Below, piece after piece: positions 48,103 through 57,158 of a stretch of DNA of 64,000 nucleotides. Position 1 is the first letter of the stretch. Each line of letters begins with the position of its first letter. Position numbers and translations under genes: made by a program. The notes under the pieces are model-generated. The model was not told the origin of the DNA and did no database searches. It saw only the letters and a program-made list of their open reading frames with translations. This DNA comes from Agromyces sp. Root81 (lineage in GTDB: Bacteria > Actinomycetota > Actinomycetes > Actinomycetales > Microbacteriaceae). Where the stretch lies: NCBI RefSeq assembly GCF_001429165.1, contig NZ_LMIR01000002.1, positions 449,183 to 513,182 of the forward strand, given 5' to 3'.

Positions 48103-48636
48103 TCAATGCGGCAGTGCGCCGAAGACGATCGCGTAGTACCCGATCCAGACGGCCGAGAACACGAGCCCGGCGAGGCCGGTACCGATGCCGACGAAGGCGA
48201 GCGTGCGGCCGTGCTCCTCGCGGCGGAGGCCGAGCACGCCGAAGACGATCGCAGCGATCGAGAGCGGCAGCATCCAGCCGACGAAGAGGGATGCCGCAGC
48301 GCCGATGATGCCGACCACAGCGGAGACCCAGCTGTACACCCGTCGCTGCGTCTGCTCTTCCGCCTCTTCAACCGGATCGAATCCGGGACGATGCACGATG
48401 AGGAGCTGGCCGGTCGAGATCGACTGGAGCTGCCCGGTGTCGAACGGCACCTCGAACTCCCGCACGGCGGGATCGGCACGGAGCGTCGGCTCGGCGGGCT
48501 GGTACGGAGCGAGCGGATCGAGCGGCGCAGTCTCGGACGGACGCCGCTCCTCCGAACCGGGCGTCCCGATCTCGCGATCGCCCGGGGAGCGGTCGGGGGT
48601 CTCGCCGTCGGGCGAAACCCCCTCACGCGTGTCCAT
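48103..48636 (-). CDS. DUF4190-like membrane protein
   Basis: 177 residues from ATG 48636, with GAGGAA upstream. The first 100 residues are polar and acidic; then two hydrophobic segments (about residues 105-135 and 145-172) separated by GLRREEHGRTLAFVGIGTGLAG, the usual DUF4190-type turn. It follows two related genes closely (10 and 7 nt gaps), so the three are probably one operon. Function unknown. Confidence 0.7.
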   Translation of the reverse strand: MDTREGVSPDGETPDRSPGDREIGTPGSEERRPSETAPLDPLAPYQPAEPTLRADPAVREFEVPFDTGQLQSISTGQLLIVHRPGFDPVEEAEEQTQRRVYSWVSAVVGIIGAAASLFVGWMLPLSIAAIVFGVLGLRREEHGRTLAFVGIGTGLAGLVFSAVWIGYYAIVFGALPH

Positions 48637-48646
48637 CAGCTATTCC

Positions 48647-49309
48647 TCAGTAGTAGTAGTCGTCGTACCCGGCGAAGACGACACCCCACAGAGCGAACGA
48701 CAGCAGCGCGATCGCGATGCCGACGAACCCGAGAATGATGCCCGTCAGCCACATGCCCTTGGCGGCCGGCTCCTTCGACTTGCCGAGGAAGCCGAGCACG
48801 ACGGCGGCGCCCGGGATGAAGAGCTGCATGATGCCGCCGACGAACGGGATGAACACGACGAAGAAGCCGATGACACCCACGATGCCCGCGATGAGCGAGA
48901 TCAGGCTGAGCACGGGGGTCGACTTCGTCGGAGCGGAGACACCATATGCCGGTGCACCGTATGCGGGCGGCACCGGTGCACCGTATGCGGGCGGCACGGG
49001 TGCACCGTACGCGGGCGGCACCGGTGCGCCGGTCGGGGGCTGCGCCGGCGCGCCGTAGGCGGGCGGCGGAGGGGGCGTCGGTGCGCCGTAGCTCGGAGCC
49101 GCAGGCGGCGCCGGCGGTGCCGGCGGCGCCGGCGGCTCGGGAACGGCCGGCGGCTCGGGGGCGCTGGGCACCTCGGGCGTCGATGCCGCAGGGGCGGCCT
49201 CGACCGGGGCGACCGGCTCGGGTGCGCTCGGCACCTCGGGCTCGGGCACGCTCGGCACCTCGGGCTCGTCGGGCACCTCTGGGAGGTCGGGGTTCTTCGG
49301 ATCAGTCAT
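48647..49309 (-). CDS. DUF4190-like membrane protein with long Pro/Ala/Glu-rich N-terminus
   Basis: 220 residues from ATG 49309 (GAGGTCG upstream). Residues 1-65 are Pro/Glu-rich, 65-135 Pro/Ala/Tyr-rich with repeats of PPAYGAPV, probably disordered and cytoplasmic. Residues about 140-215 hold two or three membrane segments with GKSKEPAAKGMWLTGIILGFVGI between them, almost identical to the next gene. Ends in a run of Asp/Tyr. The repeats are encoded by an exact 24-bp DNA repeat. Function unknown. Confidence 0.75.
   Translation of the reverse strand: MTDPKNPDLPEVPDEPEVPSVPEPEVPSAPEPVAPVEAAPAASTPEVPSAPEPPAVPEPPAPPAPPAPPAAPSYGAPTPPPPPAYGAPAQPPTGAPVPPAYGAPVPPAYGAPVPPAYGAPAYGVSAPTKSTPVLSLISLIAGIVGVIGFFVVFIPFVGGIMQLFIPGAAVVLGFLGKSKEPAAKGMWLTGIILGFVGIAIALLSFALWGVVFAGYDDYYY
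48951..49022. repeat. Three 24-bp direct repeats inside the DUF4190-like gene
   Basis: Copies at 48951-48974, 48975-48998 and 48999-49022 differ by only one or two bases; each encodes the octapeptide of the PPAYGAPV type. In-frame expansion or contraction by slippage would change the length of the disordered region without breaking the gene. Confidence 0.85.
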
Positions 49310-49316
49310 TTCGACC

Positions 49317-49805
49317 TCAGTAGGTTCCGTACGTGTTGCCGTAGCTCGCGAGGACGGCGAACGCGATGATCGCGAAGATGATGAAGATCAGGGAGACCAG
49401 GATTCCGACGAAGCCGAGGATGATGCCGGTCAGCCACATGCCCTTGGCGGCCGGCTCCTTCTTCTTCGCGATGAAGCCGAGCACGACGGCCGCGATCGAG
49501 AAGAGCAGGCCGAAGTAGATGAAGGACCCGAGGAGGCCGACGATGCCGCCGACCAGCGACAGGATGCTGAGCAGCTGCGACGGCTTGGCGGGCGCGGTGC
49601 CGTAGGCGGGCGCGGCAGCCTGGGGCTGACCGTAGGCAGGCGCGGCAGGCGCGGCCGGAGCCTGACCGTAGGCCGGGGCTGCAGGCGCTGCCGGCGGCGC
49701 GGCCGGCGGCGCGGCCGGAGGAACGGGTGCGGCCGCCGGGGGCACGGGCGCGGCCGGCGGAACCGGCGGAACGGCGGGCTGCTCGGGAGTGTTCGGATCG
49801 GTCAC
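49317..49805 (-). CDS. DUF4190-like membrane protein with Pro/Ala-rich N-terminus
   Basis: 162 residues from GTG 49805, preceded by GAGGGGAACC; an upstream GTG/ATG would add a segment without the acidic Pro-rich composition. Residues 1-80 are Pro/Ala repeats with PAYGQ units; residues about 85-155 contain two or three hydrophobic segments with KKKEPAAKGMWLTGIILGFVGI, shared with the adjacent gene at 48647. First gene of a three-gene family cluster that arose by duplication. Function unknown. Confidence 0.72.
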   Translation of the reverse strand: MTDPNTPEQPAVPPVPPAAPVPPAAAPVPPAAPPAAPPAAPAAPAYGQAPAAPAAPAYGQPQAAAPAYGTAPAKPSQLLSILSLVGGIVGLLGSFIYFGLLFSIAAVVLGFIAKKKEPAAKGMWLTGIILGFVGILVSLIFIIFAIIAFAVLASYGNTYGTY

Positions 49806-49929
49806 TGTGGGTTCCCCTCGATGTGGTCGAATGCGCTCCCGCCACGTTGGCAGGGCTTCGGGCGCCGTCAACGACGGCGACATCCGGTCTTCCGCACACA
49901 CTATCGCGCCACGCGCGCGGGCGCACGGC

Positions 49930-50997
49930 TTACGCGGCGTTCGCCGCCACTTGGATCTCGGTCGCCGGCAGGGTCGAGTCCGCGCCGAAGTCGAGGGTCG
50001 ACGGCGGATGCCCGGCCATCACGAGCTGCGCACCGAGCGCCGCGATCATCGCGCCGTTGTCGGTGCAGAGCGAGAGCGGCGGAATGCGCAGCGCGATGCC
50101 CGCGGCATCCGCTCGCTCGGTCGCGAGCTCGCGGAGGCGCGCGTTGGCGACGACCCCGCCGCCGAGGAGGAGGCGGGGCACGCCGAGTTCGGTGCAGGCT
50201 GCGACGGCCTTCGACACGAGCACGTCGGCGACGGCCTCGCGGAAACTCGCGGCGACATCGGCGAGCGGCACCGGCTCGCCGGCGGCCTGGCGCTGCTCGA
50301 CCCAGCGGGCGACCGCGGTCTTCAGCCCCGAGAAGCTGAAGTCGTAGCGATGCGCCGCCTGGTCCTTCGACTGGGTGAGCCCTCTCGGGAAGCGGATGGC
50401 GCGCGGGTCGCCGCCGATCGCGGCGCGGTCGATCTCGGGCCCGCCCGGATAGGGCAGGCCGAGCAGTCGCGCCACCTTGTCGAACGCCTCCCCCGCTGCG
50501 TCGTCGATCGTCTCGCCGAGCAGTTCGACGTCGGAGACGAGGTCGCGCACGAGCAGCAGCGAGGTGTGCCCTCCCGAGACGAGCAGGGCGACGGTGGGCG
50601 TCTCGAGCGGCGCCGCGGTGTCGAGCAGGTCGGCGCCGACGTGGCCGACGAGGTGGTTCACGGCGTAGATCGGCACGTCCAGCGAGAGGGCGAGCGCCTT
50701 CGCGGCGCCGACGCCGACCATGAGCGCTCCGGCGAGGCCGGGGCCGCTCGTCACGGCGACCGCGTCGATGTCGTCGAGCGAGACGGATGCCTCGGCGAGC
50801 GCGGTCCTGATCGTCGGGCCGAGCGCCTCGAGGTGCGCCCGCGCGGCGACCTCGGGGACGACCCCGCCGTAGCGCGCGTGCTCCTCCATCGATGAGGCGA
50901 TCGTGTTGGCGAGCAGGGTCGTGCCGCGAACGATGCCGACGCCGGTCTCGTCGCACGAGGTCTCGATGCCGAGGATGAGCGGTGCGTCGCGGTTCAT
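49930..50997 (-). CDS. tsaD: TsaD, tRNA t6A threonylcarbamoyltransferase subunit
   Basis: 355 residues of the ASKHA fold: [17 protein letters not shown] at the start; [14 protein letters not shown], carrying a single His of the usual metal-binding pair region; [10 protein letters not shown] with the second His; [12 protein letters not shown]. Transfers threonylcarbamoyl to A37 of ANN-decoding tRNAs together with TsaB and TsaE, all encoded here. It overlaps rimI as ATGA. Confidence 0.95.
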   Translation of the reverse strand: MNRDAPLILGIETSCDETGVGIVRGTTLLANTIASSMEEHARYGGVVPEVAARAHLEALGPTIRTALAEASVSLDDIDAVAVTSGPGLAGALMVGVGAAKALALSLDVPIYAVNHLVGHVGADLLDTAAPLETPTVALLVSGGHTSLLLVRDLVSDVELLGETIDDAAGEAFDKVARLLGLPYPGGPEIDRAAIGGDPRAIRFPRGLTQSKDQAAHRYDFSFSGLKTAVARWVEQRQAAGEPVPLADVAASFREAVADVLVSKAVAACTELGVPRLLLGGGVVANARLRELATERADAAGIALRIPPLSLCTDNGAMIAALGAQLVMAGHPPSTLDFGADSTLPATEIQVAANAA

Positions 50998-51548
50998 CGG
51001 CTCGCCTTCGCGTCATCGGTGCCGAGCGCAGTCCGTTCGGCGGGGCGGGTGACCGCCGGCGGAACGGTGAGGCGCATGTGCACGGCGTCGACGCCGTCCC
51101 GGTAGTACCGCCGTCGCACGCCGATCTCCTCGAAGCCGAGCGAGTCGTAGAGCGCCCGAGCGACAGGGTTGTCGGCGCGCACCTCGAGGAAGATCTCGGC
51201 GACGTGCCGGCGTCGCGCTTCGGTGATGAGGGCGTGCATGAGCCCGCGCCCGAGCCCGATGCCGCGGGTCGAGGGTGCGACCGCGATGGTCTGGATGTCG
51301 CCCTGCCCGCCTCCCACGGGAGCGAGGAGGCCCGCGTAGCCGAGGAGCCCCCCAGCGGGATCGGCGTCGGCATCGGCGGACGGGGACTCGAACTCGTCGG
51401 CGACCGCCACGAGGTAGTAGCCGTGCGGGCTCTCGATCTCGCGGCGCATCGCGTCTTCCGGCCACGCATCGGCCGAGAACGTCGCCCGCTCGAGCACCAT
51501 GATGCGGTCGAGGTCGGCGACCGTCGCACGCCGCATGAACACGCTCAT
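50994..51548 (-). CDS. rimI: RimI-type GNAT acetyltransferase
   Basis: 184 residues; ATGA overlaps with both tsaB upstream and tsaD downstream. GNAT fold: [24 protein letters not shown] (acetyl-CoA loop R/Q-x-x-G-x-G/A, about residues 85-108), [30 protein letters not shown] as in RimI, which acetylates the N-terminus of ribosomal protein S18. A 20-residue Asp/Ala insertion ([14 protein letters not shown]) sits before strand 3. The tail of about 25 residues after the fold is not conserved in the family. Confidence 0.9.
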   Translation of the reverse strand: MSVFMRRATVADLDRIMVLERATFSADAWPEDAMRREIESPHGYYLVAVADEFESPSADADADPAGGLLGYAGLLAPVGGGQGDIQTIAVAPSTRGIGLGRGLMHALITEARRRHVAEIFLEVRADNPVARALYDSLGFEEIGVRRRYYRDGVDAVHMRLTVPPAVTRPAERTALGTDDAKASR

Positions 51549-52180
51549 CGCAGCACCTTCTTGCCGGCCGACGGGGTGACATCGGGCGCCCGCAGGTAGA
51601 TCGGGGCATCGGAGGTGAGCGGCAACCGCCCGGCGGCGAAGGCGAGCTCCGCGAGCATGCCGATCGCGCCGGCCGAGACGATCGAGGCGTCGAAGCGGAT
51701 GCCCCGCGCCGCGGGCACCTCGTCGCGCGGCACCAGCACGGGGCCTCCGACCCGCAACGGCATCCCGTCGGCGTCGAGACCGTCGTAGTCGGAGACGGCG
51801 AACTCGCGGCGGCGCGCATCGGTGACGACCTGCAGCGGGCCGGCGTCGCCTGCGGTGTACCGGGTCAGGGCGATCGCGTCGTGGCTCACGACCGGCACGA
51901 ACGGCCGGTCGATGCCGAGGGCGAAGGCGTGCGCGGCGGCGATGCCGACGCGGAGACCCGTGAACGGCCCCGGGCCCATGCCCGCGGCGACCCCCGACAG
52001 CGCCCGACGGTCGATGCCGGCCGTCGCGAGGGCGTCCCTGATGAACCCGCCGATCACCTCGGCGTGCCGCATCGTGTCGTCGGTGCTGGCCTCGGCGAGA
52101 CAGCGCAGCTCGCCGCTGGCACGGTCTCGATCGACGACGGCGACACTCGTGCCCGTCGAGGTGTCGATCGCGAGAAGCAT
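51545..52180 (-). CDS. tsaB: TsaB, t6A biosynthesis subunit
   Basis: 211 residues from ATG 52180. MLLAIDTSTGTSVAVVD opening, GVAAGMGPGPFTGLRVGIAAAHAFALG in the middle: the ASKHA-fold TsaB without the metal site of TsaD. TAGGCT (52188-52193) lies seven bases upstream; its TAG is the stop codon of tsaE, so an internal leaderless promoter may start inside the operon. Forms the TsaB-TsaD core. Confidence 0.92.
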   Translation of the reverse strand: MLLAIDTSTGTSVAVVDRDRASGELRCLAEASTDDTMRHAEVIGGFIRDALATAGIDRRALSGVAAGMGPGPFTGLRVGIAAAHAFALGIDRPFVPVVSHDAIALTRYTAGDAGPLQVVTDARRREFAVSDYDGLDADGMPLRVGGPVLVPRDEVPAARGIRFDASIVSAGAIGMLAELAFAAGRLPLTSDAPIYLRAPDVTPSAGKKVLR

Positions 52181-52190
52181 GCCCTCAAGC

Positions 52191-52703
52191 CTACGCGCGC
52201 GCGGCGTACGGGGTGTCCGCCCAGCGGGGTCCGTACCCGGCGACCGCCACCATGCGCGGCTCGTCGGCGTCGAGGATCGCGTCGCCCGCGTCATCCGTGC
52301 GGCTCGCCGTGACGGCGCTCGCACCGGTCGGCCGCTCGATGACGATCTCGAGCCACGAGTCGGTGACGTCGTCGACGAGTCCGGCGCCCCACTCCACGAC
52401 GACCACCGACCGTTCGAAGTCGAGGTCGAGGTCGTCGAGGAGCGCTGCGCTGCCGAGACGGTAGGCGTCGACGTGCACGAGCGGAGCGCCGCCCACGAGA
52501 CTGGGATGCGTGCGCGCGAGCACGAACGTCGGGCTCTGCACCGGGCCGCGCACGCCGAGGCCGCCGGCGAGGCCACGGGTGAGGGTGGTCTTGCCCGCGC
52601 CGAGCGGCCCCGTGAGCACGACCACGTCGCCCGCGCGCAGCACGGCGCCGAGCTCACGGCCGAACGCCTCCATCGCCTCGGTGTCGGGCGCCTCGAAGCG
52701 CAT
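52191..52703 (-). CDS. tsaE: TsaE, t6A biosynthesis ATPase
   Basis: 170 residues from ATG 52703, overlapping the alr stop as TGATG. Walker A LTGPLGAGKTTLTRGLA (about residues 30-46), VQSPTFVLARTH, HVDAYRL (TsaE signature) and VVVVEWGAGL, the Walker B-like strand with Glu. ATP hydrolysis by TsaE resets the t6A complex. The C-terminal about 30 residues extend beyond the usual fold. Confidence 0.94.
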   Translation of the reverse strand: MRFEAPDTEAMEAFGRELGAVLRAGDVVVLTGPLGAGKTTLTRGLAGGLGVRGPVQSPTFVLARTHPSLVGGAPLVHVDAYRLGSAALLDDLDLDFERSVVVVEWGAGLVDDVTDSWLEIVIERPTGASAVTASRTDDAGDAILDADEPRMVAVAGYGPRWADTPYAARA

Positions 52704-53848
52704 CACTCGCCGCCCACGTAACGCCTCGGCACGCGCGCCCCGATGCGGGTGACGATCTCGTAGCCGATCGTGCCGGCGGCGTCGCCCCAGTCGTCGGCCG
52801 AGGGCGCACCCGTCTCTGGGTCGCCGAACAGCACGACTTCGTCGCCCGTCTCGACGCGGGCGTCGCCGACGTCGACCACGAACTGGTCCATGGCGATGCG
52901 GCCGACGACCGGGCGACGCGCACCCGCGATCCAGACCTCGGCGCGGCCCGACGCCTGCCTCGGGATGCCGTCGGCATAGCCGAGGGGCACGAGCGCGAGC
53001 GTCGTCGGACGCTCGGCGCGCCAGGTGTGCCCGTACGAGACGCCGGTCCCGGCTTCGATGCGCCGCGTCGCCGCGACCCGGCCGCGCAACGTCATCGCCG
53101 GACGCAGCCCCAGGTCGGCGGCGGTGGTCCCGTCGCCGAACGGAGGAATGCCGTAGGCGCCGATGCCGATCCGCACGAGGTCGAAGCGCGCGGCGGGGAC
53201 CCGCAGTGCGCCCGCCGTCGAGGCGAGGTGCCGCACCTCGGGGTCGAGTCCGGCCGACGCGACCTGCTCGAGACCGCGTTCGAAGGCCTCGAGCTGACGT
53301 GCGTCCTCGTCGGAGGAGGTGTTGGCGAGGTGGCTGAACACGCCGCGCACGCGGATGCGCCCGTCGCGCTCCAGCTCCACGGCACGCGCGACCGCCCGGC
53401 CCCACGCCTCGGGGGCGACACCGCTGCGGCTGAGCCCGGTATCGAGCTTGAGGTGCACGGCGGCGACCCGGTCGACGGATGCCGCGGCGGCCGCGATCAC
53501 CTCGAGCTGGTCGAACGACGAGACGCCGAGATCGATGTCACGGTCGATCGCGGGTGCGAAGTCGGCTCCCGGGTCGTGCAGCCACGCGAGGAGCGGTGCG
53601 TCGATGCCGGCGCCGCGCACCTCGAGCGCCTCGAAGATGTCGGCGACGCCGAGCCAGTCGGCGCCGCCTGCGAGCGCGGCCCGCGCCACCGGAACGGCGC
53701 CGTGCCCGTAGGCGTTCGCCTTCACCACGGCCATGGTGCGAGCCGGCGCCACCGTCGCCGCGAGCGTGCGGATGTTGTCGCGCACGGCGTCGAGATCGAC
53801 GACCGCCTCGCGGAACGGCGACGCAGCGGCATCCGGCAATGTGCTCAC
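52703..53848 (-). CDS. alr: Alanine racemase
   Basis: 381 residues from GTG 53848, overlapping acpS as GTGA. PLP Lys in MAVVKANAYGHGAV (about residue 43), substrate-binding HLKLDTGLSRSG, VRIGIGAYG, second catalytic Tyr in GVSYGHTW, and VVGRIAMDQFVVDVG. Makes D-alanine for peptidoglycan. Part of the glmS-acpS-alr-tsaE-tsaB-rimI-tsaD gene series. Confidence 0.95.
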   Translation of the reverse strand: MSTLPDAAASPFREAVVDLDAVRDNIRTLAATVAPARTMAVVKANAYGHGAVPVARAALAGGADWLGVADIFEALEVRGAGIDAPLLAWLHDPGADFAPAIDRDIDLGVSSFDQLEVIAAAAASVDRVAAVHLKLDTGLSRSGVAPEAWGRAVARAVELERDGRIRVRGVFSHLANTSSDEDARQLEAFERGLEQVASAGLDPEVRHLASTAGALRVPAARFDLVRIGIGAYGIPPFGDGTTAADLGLRPAMTLRGRVAATRRIEAGTGVSYGHTWRAERPTTLALVPLGYADGIPRQASGRAEVWIAGARRPVVGRIAMDQFVVDVGDARVETGDEVVLFGDPETGAPSADDWGDAAGTIGYEIVTRIGARVPRRYVGGE

Positions 53849-54213
53849 GATGCGTCCCCGGTGCCGGTCTCGAGCACGACGAAGGCGCTCGCGATGCCGG
53901 CGTCGTGGCTCATCGTGAGGTGCACGCGGTCGATGCCGAGGCTGCTCGTGAGGTCGGCGATCGCGCCCGACAGCTCGAAGTCGGGGTTCCCGTGCTCGTC
54001 CTGCACGATGCGCATGTCGTGCCACCGGATCACGGGGTTGCCGCCGAGCGCCTTGATGAGCGCCTCCTTCGCGGCGAACCGTGCCGCGAGCGACCGCACC
54101 GGCCGCTCGCGTTCGCTCTCGGCGAACAGGCGCTCGCGGAGCGCGGGAGTGCGGGTCAGCGACCGCTCGAACCGGGCGATGTCCACGACATCGATGCCGA
54201 TTCCCGCGATCAC
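53845..54213 (-). CDS. acpS: Holo-ACP synthase
   Basis: 122 residues from GTG 54213 with GGGAGG eight bases upstream. IAGIGIDVVDIARFE (metal-binding Asp) and RFAAKEALIKALG (Glu/Lys of the second motif) are the AcpS hallmarks. Transfers 4'-phosphopantetheine from CoA to acyl carrier protein. Located 25 nt after glmS, and coupled to alr. Confidence 0.95.
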   Translation of the reverse strand: MIAGIGIDVVDIARFERSLTRTPALRERLFAESERERPVRSLAARFAAKEALIKALGGNPVIRWHDMRIVQDEHGNPDFELSGAIADLTSSLGIDRVHLTMSHDAGIASAFVVLETGTGDAS

Positions 54214-54238
54214 GGCGCCGCCTCCCGCACCCGCGCGC

Positions 54239-56089
54239 TCACTCGACCGTGACCGACTTCGCGAGGTTGCGCGGCTGGTCGACGTCGAGGCCCTTCGCCT
54301 GCGAGAGCTCCATCGCGAAGATCTGGAGCGGCACGACCGCGAGCAGCGGCTCGAAGAGCGGCGCAGCGAGCGGGATGCGCAGCACCTCGTCGGCGAACGG
54401 CAGCACTGCGGCGTCGCCGGCCTCGGCGATCGCGATCACCCGAGCACCGCGAGCGCGGATCTCCTGGATGTTCGAGACGACCTTCGGGTGCAGGGTCGCA
54501 GAGCCGCGCGGGCTCGGCACGACCACGAACACGGGCTGACCCGGCTCGATGAGCGCGATCGGGCCGTGCTTGAGCTCGCCGGCGGCGAAGCCCTCGGCGT
54601 GGATGTAGGCGAGCTCCTTGAGCTTCAGGGCCCCCTCGAGCGCGATCGGGTAGCCGACGTGACGGCCGAGGAAGAGCACCGAGCGGGTGTCGGCCATCCA
54701 GTGCGCGAGCTGCGCGACCTTCTCGGACTCGGCCAGCACGAGCTCGAGCTTCTCGGGCACCGCCTGCAGCTCGTGGAGCTGCTCCGCGATCTCGCCCGCC
54801 GACAGCGTGCCGCGCACGCGTGCGAGGTGCAGGCCGAAGAGGTAGAGCGCTGCGATCTGCGCGACGAACGCCTTGGTCGATGCCACGGCGACCTCGGGGC
54901 CGGCGTGCGTGTAGACGACCGCGTCGGACTCACGAGGGATCGTGGCGCCCTGCGTGTTGCAGATCGAGATCGTGCGCGCACCCTGCTCGCGGGCGTACTT
55001 CACGGCCATGAGCGTGTCCATGGTCTCGCCCGACTGGCTGATCGAGACCACGAGCGTGTGGTCGTCGAGCACCGGCTCGCGGTAGCGGAACTCGTGGCTG
55101 AGCTCGATCTCGACGGGCACGCGCGCCCACTGCTCGATCGCGTACTTCGCGACCATGCCCGCGTAGGAGGCGGTGCCGCAGGCCACGATCGTGATGCGAC
55201 GGATGTCTCGGAGCTCGTCATCGCCGAACGACGCGAGTTCGGGGATCACCACGGCGTCGTCGACGACGCGGCCGAGGAGGGTCTTCGCGACCGCCTCGGG
55301 CTGCTCTGCGACCTCCTTGCGCATGAACGAGGACCAGCCGCCCTTCTCCGCGGCGGAGGCGTCCCACGCCACGTCGAACGGCTCGACCTCGACGGGCTGT
55401 CCGTCGAAGTCGGTGACGACGACGTCGCCCGCGGTGATCGTCACGATCTGGTCCTGGCCGATCGCCAGGGCGCGCTTCGTGTACTCGACGAAGGCCGCGA
55501 CATCCGAACCCAGGAAGTTCTCGCCGTCGCCGAGGCCGATCACGAGCGGGGAGTTGCGACGGGCTCCGACGACGACGCCGGGCTCCGAGCGGTGCACGGC
55601 CAGCAGCGTGAAGGCGCCGTCGAGCCGCGACACGGTGTTGCGGAATGCCTCGCGGAGGTCGCCGGTCGACCGGTACTCCTTGCCGAGGAGCACTGCGGCG
55701 ACCTCGGTGTCGGTCTCGCTCTCGAAGGTGTAGCCGTCAGCGAGGAGCTCGGCCTTCAGTTCGGAGAAGTTCTCGATGATGCCGTTGTGGATGAGGGCGA
55801 GTCGGCCCTCGTCTCCGAGGTGCGGGTGGGCGTTGACGTCGGTCGGACCGCCGTGCGTCGCCCACCGGGTGTGGCCGATGCCGGTGCCGCCCCGGTGCAG
55901 CGGGTTCGCCTCGAGTTCGTCGGCGAGCACCTGGAGCTTGCCGGCGCGCTTGGCCGTCTCCATGACGCCGTCGTCATCGACGATCGCCACTCCCGCTGAG
56001 TCGTAGCCACGGTACTCGAGGCGGCGAAGGCCTCCCATAAGGACGTCGAGGCTGTTCCGCTCTCCGACATATCCGACGATTCCACACAT
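54239..56089 (-). CDS. glmS: Glutamine-fructose-6-phosphate aminotransferase
   Basis: 616 residues, family length. N-terminal glutaminase with Cys2 ([17 protein letters not shown]), [21 protein letters not shown]; two SIS domains with [29 protein letters not shown] and [19 protein letters not shown]-terminal tail [12 protein letters not shown]. First step to UDP-GlcNAc. glmM is nearby at 57159. No room for a glmS ribozyme upstream, since coaA starts divergently only 59 nt away. Confidence 0.97.
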   Translation of the reverse strand: MCGIVGYVGERNSLDVLMGGLRRLEYRGYDSAGVAIVDDDGVMETAKRAGKLQVLADELEANPLHRGGTGIGHTRWATHGGPTDVNAHPHLGDEGRLALIHNGIIENFSELKAELLADGYTFESETDTEVAAVLLGKEYRSTGDLREAFRNTVSRLDGAFTLLAVHRSEPGVVVGARRNSPLVIGLGDGENFLGSDVAAFVEYTKRALAIGQDQIVTITAGDVVVTDFDGQPVEVEPFDVAWDASAAEKGGWSSFMRKEVAEQPEAVAKTLLGRVVDDAVVIPELASFGDDELRDIRRITIVACGTASYAGMVAKYAIEQWARVPVEIELSHEFRYREPVLDDHTLVVSISQSGETMDTLMAVKYAREQGARTISICNTQGATIPRESDAVVYTHAGPEVAVASTKAFVAQIAALYLFGLHLARVRGTLSAGEIAEQLHELQAVPEKLELVLAESEKVAQLAHWMADTRSVLFLGRHVGYPIALEGALKLKELAYIHAEGFAAGELKHGPIALIEPGQPVFVVVPSPRGSATLHPKVVSNIQEIRARGARVIAIAEAGDAAVLPFADEVLRIPLAAPLFEPLLAVVPLQIFAMELSQAKGLDVDQPRNLAKSVTVE

Positions 56090-56135
56090 GGGTGCGATTC
56101 TACTGGCGCGCTGCTGGGTGCCCGCTCCGTCTGAC

Positions 56136-56141
56136 TACACT
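56136..56141 (+). promoter_or_regulatory. -10 box of a leaderless coaA transcript
   Basis: TACACT, six bases before the GTG start of coaA, with no Shine-Dalgarno in between. Transcription would begin at or next to the start codon. The 58-nt gap between the divergent starts of glmS and coaA must hold both promoters. Confidence 0.55.
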
Positions 56142-56147
56142 GGCACG

Positions 56148-57104
56148 GTGCCCGATCCGCAGAGCCCGTCGTCGCACGCGGCGCAGATCTCCCCGTTCAT
56201 CGAACTCGATCGGGCCGACTGGGCCGCGCTCGCGCCGTCGATGCCGTCGCCGCTGCGGGAGACCGAGATCGTGCAACTGCGCGGCCTCGGCGAGCCGCTC
56301 GACCCGCGCGAGGTCGCCGAGGTCTACCTGCCGCTCAGCCGGCTGCTGAACCTCTACGTCGGCGGCACGAAGTCGCTGCACAAGGTCACGAGCGAGTTCC
56401 TGCGCGAGCGTTTCGAGTCCACACCGTTCGTCATCGGGGTCGCCGGCTCGGTCGCCGTCGGCAAATCGACGATCGCGCGCCTGCTGCGCGAGCTGCTCGC
56501 GCGATGGGAGCACACGCCGCGTGTGGAGCTCATCACGACCGATGGATTCCTCTTCCCCAACGCCGAGCTCGAGCGCCGCGGCCTCATGGCGCGCAAGGGA
56601 TTCCCCGAGTCCTACGACCGGCGGGCGCTGCTCCGCTTCGTGAGCGAGGTCAAGGCCGGGGCATCCGAAGTCCGAGCGCCCTTCTACTCGCATCTCGCCT
56701 ACGACATCGTCCCCGACGCGCAGATCACCGTTCGCCGGCCCGACGTGCTCATCGTCGAGGGGCTCAACGTGCTGCAGCCGCCCGGCCCCGGACACCGCCT
56801 CGCGGTCAGCGATCTCTTCGACTTCACCATCTACGTCGACGCACGCACGAGCGACATCGCCCGGTGGTACGAGGAGCGGTTCCTGAAGCTCCAGCGCGGG
56901 GCTTTCGCGAACCCGCGCTCGTACTTCCACCGCTTCGCGAGCCTCACCGAGGCCGAGGCGAGAAACCGTTCGCGCGAGATCTGGCACTCGATCAACGAGC
57001 CGAACCTGCTGCAGAACATCCGTCCGACGCGCTCACGGGCATCACTCGTCCTGCGCAAGAGTTCCGATCACACGGTCTCGAGCGTCCTGCTCCGCAAGCT
57101 CTGA
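56148..57104 (+). CDS. coaA: Pantothenate kinase, type I
   Basis: 318 residues from GTG 56148, close to the usual 312; an ATG at 56088 would lie within the glmS promoter region and is rejected. Walker [13 protein letters not shown] (about residues 97-108), [39 protein letters not shown], with the long C-terminal [24 protein letters not shown] typical of CoaA. Phosphorylates pantothenate, the first step of CoA synthesis, and is normally inhibited by CoA. Confidence 0.96.
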   Translation: MPDPQSPSSHAAQISPFIELDRADWAALAPSMPSPLRETEIVQLRGLGEPLDPREVAEVYLPLSRLLNLYVGGTKSLHKVTSEFLRERFESTPFVIGVAGSVAVGKSTIARLLRELLARWEHTPRVELITTDGFLFPNAELERRGLMARKGFPESYDRRALLRFVSEVKAGASEVRAPFYSHLAYDIVPDAQITVRRPDVLIVEGLNVLQPPGPGHRLAVSDLFDFTIYVDARTSDIARWYEERFLKLQRGAFANPRSYFHRFASLTEAEARNRSREIWHSINEPNLLQNIRPTRSRASLVLRKSSDHTVSSVLLRKL

Positions 57105-57112
57105 ACGCGGAA

Positions 57113-57150
57113 CATCCCCTCCCGGGCGCAGCGGCGCCAGGAAGGGGATG
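57113..57150. terminator. Terminator hairpin between convergent coaA and glmM
   Basis: Arms of 17 nt starting CATCCCCTCC, with two positions that pair only as G-U in RNA, around a 4-nt loop. It sits 9 nt after the coaA stop and 9 nt beyond the end of glmM, serving both. Confidence 0.75.
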
Positions 57151-57158
57151 CTTCGTCG

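Noticed and set aside
48951-49022. CRISPR-like direct repeats
   Set aside because: The repeats are in frame, have no spacers and encode a repeated octapeptide.
56090-56147. glmS ribozyme or riboswitch
   Set aside because: Only 58 nt separate glmS from the divergent coaA, too short for the ribozyme and with no matching structure.
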